A stretch of DNA of 31,067 nucleotides from Methylophaga sp. (GTDB taxonomy: Bacteria; Pseudomonadota; Gammaproteobacteria; Nitrosococcales; Methylophagaceae). The stretch is from NCBI RefSeq assembly GCF_030651745.1, contig NZ_JAUSCC010000006.1, forward strand, positions 1 through 31,067, given 5' to 3'. Below the pieces are notes generated by a model. It saw only the letters and a program-made list of their open reading frames with translations. It was not told where the DNA came from and did no database searches. Position numbers and translations under genes: made by a program. This document shows, piece after piece, positions 30,393 through 31,067 of the stretch; position 1 is the stretch's first letter, and the number at the start of each line of letters is the position of its first letter.

Positions 30393-30860
30393 TTAGAGGT
30401 TTTTAACCACTTCCAACACCTCATCAATGTGCTGTTTGACTTTGACATTACGCCATTCCTGAATCAGCTTGCCTTCAGTATCGATTAAAAATGTGCTGCG
30501 CACGATACCCATATATTCGCGCCCATAATTTTTCTTCAATTGCATCACACCAAATAAGTTGCATACGGTTTCATCACTATCGGAGAGCAAATCAAACGGG
30601 AATTGCTGTTTTTCCTTGAAGTTTTCATGAGCACGAATGCTATCTCTGGAAATACCAAAAATTACTGTGTTGTGTTGATTGAAGGTATCAATATGATCAC
30701 GAAAGTTTTGGCCTTCCAAGGTACAGCCAGGGGTACTGTCTTTGGGGTAAAAATAGATAAGCACATTTTTACCACGTAGCTCGGAAAGCCGGATGCTTTT
30801 ATCGCCAGTGGACGGTAATTCAAAATCCGGTACGGTTTGCTGCAAATTAACTGTCGTCAT
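30393..30860 (-). CDS. bcp: Thioredoxin-dependent peroxiredoxin, Bcp/PrxQ family
   Basis: Bcp reduces hydrogen peroxide and organic or lipid hydroperoxides. The 155-residue protein has the thioredoxin-like fold with YPKDSTPGCTLEGQNFRD, peroxidatic Cys46, and a conserved Arg in MGIVRSTFLID. The second cysteine five residues later, which E. coli Bcp uses for resolution, is replaced (GQ in this position), so it is the one-Cys-like variant; another Cys in ETVCNLFGV is further away. The frame is open to 30881, but I chose 30860 because GGAG lies eight bases before it. It diverges from dapA, a common neighbourhood in gammaproteobacteria. Confidence 0.93.
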   Translation of the reverse strand: MTTVNLQQTVPDFELPSTGDKSIRLSELRGKNVLIYFYPKDSTPGCTLEGQNFRDHIDTFNQHNTVIFGISRDSIRAHENFKEKQQFPFDLLSDSDETVCNLFGVMQLKKNYGREYMGIVRSTFLIDTEGKLIQEWRNVKVKQHIDEVLEVVKNL

Positions 30861-30889
30861 TAAACGTTCTCCATTGGTCATTATTATGT

Positions 30890-30935
30890 AGCCAGTACCT
30901 TATCCAAGGTAGCCCGGTCTTGTCATCTACTGGCT
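30890..30935. promoter_or_regulatory. Nested inverted repeats in the bcp/dapA divergent region
   Basis: AGCCAGTA (30890-30897) and TACTGGCT (30928-30935) are exact reverse complements. ACCTT and AAGGT form a small hairpin inside (30897-30910). It could be an operator or a leader structure. Confidence 0.35.
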
Positions 30936-30972
30936 GGCAAAGTACCATGCCAGTTTATTTTCGCGGAGTCTG

Positions 30973-31067
30973 ATGAATATGTTCAGCGGCAGTATGGTAG
31001 CACTGGTAACACCCATGCGGGCGGATGGCTCGTTAGACGGTGAAAGCCTGCGCAAGCTCGTTGATTT
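30973..31067 (+). CDS. dapA: 4-hydroxy-tetrahydrodipicolinate synthase, N-terminal fragment
   Basis: DapA condenses pyruvate with aspartate semialdehyde in lysine and diaminopimelate synthesis. The visible 31 residues, MNMFSGSMVALVTPMRADGSLD and on, match the DapA N-terminus, where the GSMVALVTPM strand starts the TIM barrel. The gene runs off the window end, so catalytic residues are not seen. Starts at 30973 and 30979 are both possible. GGAG lies four or ten bases before them, and many DapA proteins begin at the second Met. Confidence 0.92.
   Translation, partial: MNMFSGSMVALVTPMRADGSLDGESLRKLVD

Noticed and set aside
1..31067. CRISPR array, tRNA clusters, rRNA or prophage
   Set aside because: No regularly spaced repeats, no Cas genes, no other tRNA-like sequence and no phage structural genes were seen.

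Overview
The window reads as ordinary chromosome of a moderately AT-rich gammaproteobacterium. I lean towards a Methylophaga-like or related marine or methylotroph-type lineage, but no diagnostic metabolic gene is present, so only the class is well supported. The class call rests on a tmRNA tag ending in YALAA, the bcp/dapA neighbourhood, an umuDC operon, HelD-type helicase, OsmB and MsrA/MsrB. There is no prophage, plasmid backbone, integrase or CRISPR array.

Layout. 1-1070: 3' part of tmRNA with its terminator, then a REP-associated tyrosine transposase (RAYT) flanked by REP palindromes. 1075-5263: msrB-msrA oxidative repair pair; a short-chain dehydrogenase (SDR) pair, one of which carries a single in-frame stop, divergent from an AraC-type regulator; a small anchored unknown protein. 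5537-9220: a very large HelD-like helicase with an inserted nuclease-like domain and three zinc ribbons, then a second REP pair and a six-cysteine unknown protein. 9340-13179: short HPF-like protein, small secreted protein, an unknown protein, a baeRF-type release-factor-like protein and a VTT/YqaA membrane protein. 13251-15153: umuDC with an N-terminally extended UmuD and a perfect palindrome overlapping its predicted promoter. 15279-21000: OsmB lipoprotein, anion permease, BON lipoprotein, PAS-PAS-GGDEF protein, two tandem Crp/Fnr paralogues and a 52-residue DUF3309-type membrane protein. 21064-27499: RND efflux pump and adaptor divergent from a two-component system. 27566-31067: YdjM-like membrane protein, TPR-2OG oxygenase fusion, Bcp peroxiredoxin and the start of dapA.

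How the genes may work together. Several neighbours are stress-linked: methionine sulfoxide repair, peroxiredoxin, HPF, baeRF, OsmB, BON, DUF3309, SOS polymerase and efflux. The most informative non-coding signals are four regulatory structures. They are a repeated 16-bp site (TGTGCG-N4-CGTACA) before the first Crp/Fnr gene, with a weaker copy before the DUF3309 gene; a 30-bp near-palindrome in the RND/two-component divergon; a 31-bp inverted repeat on the umuD promoter; and an inverted repeat in the SDR/AraC divergon. The REP family with its RAYT is the main mobile or repetitive component. No single locus is clearly a new defence or mobile system. The best leads are the Crp/Fnr-site circuit, the extended UmuD with its operator, and the nuclease-helicase-zinc-ribbon protein.
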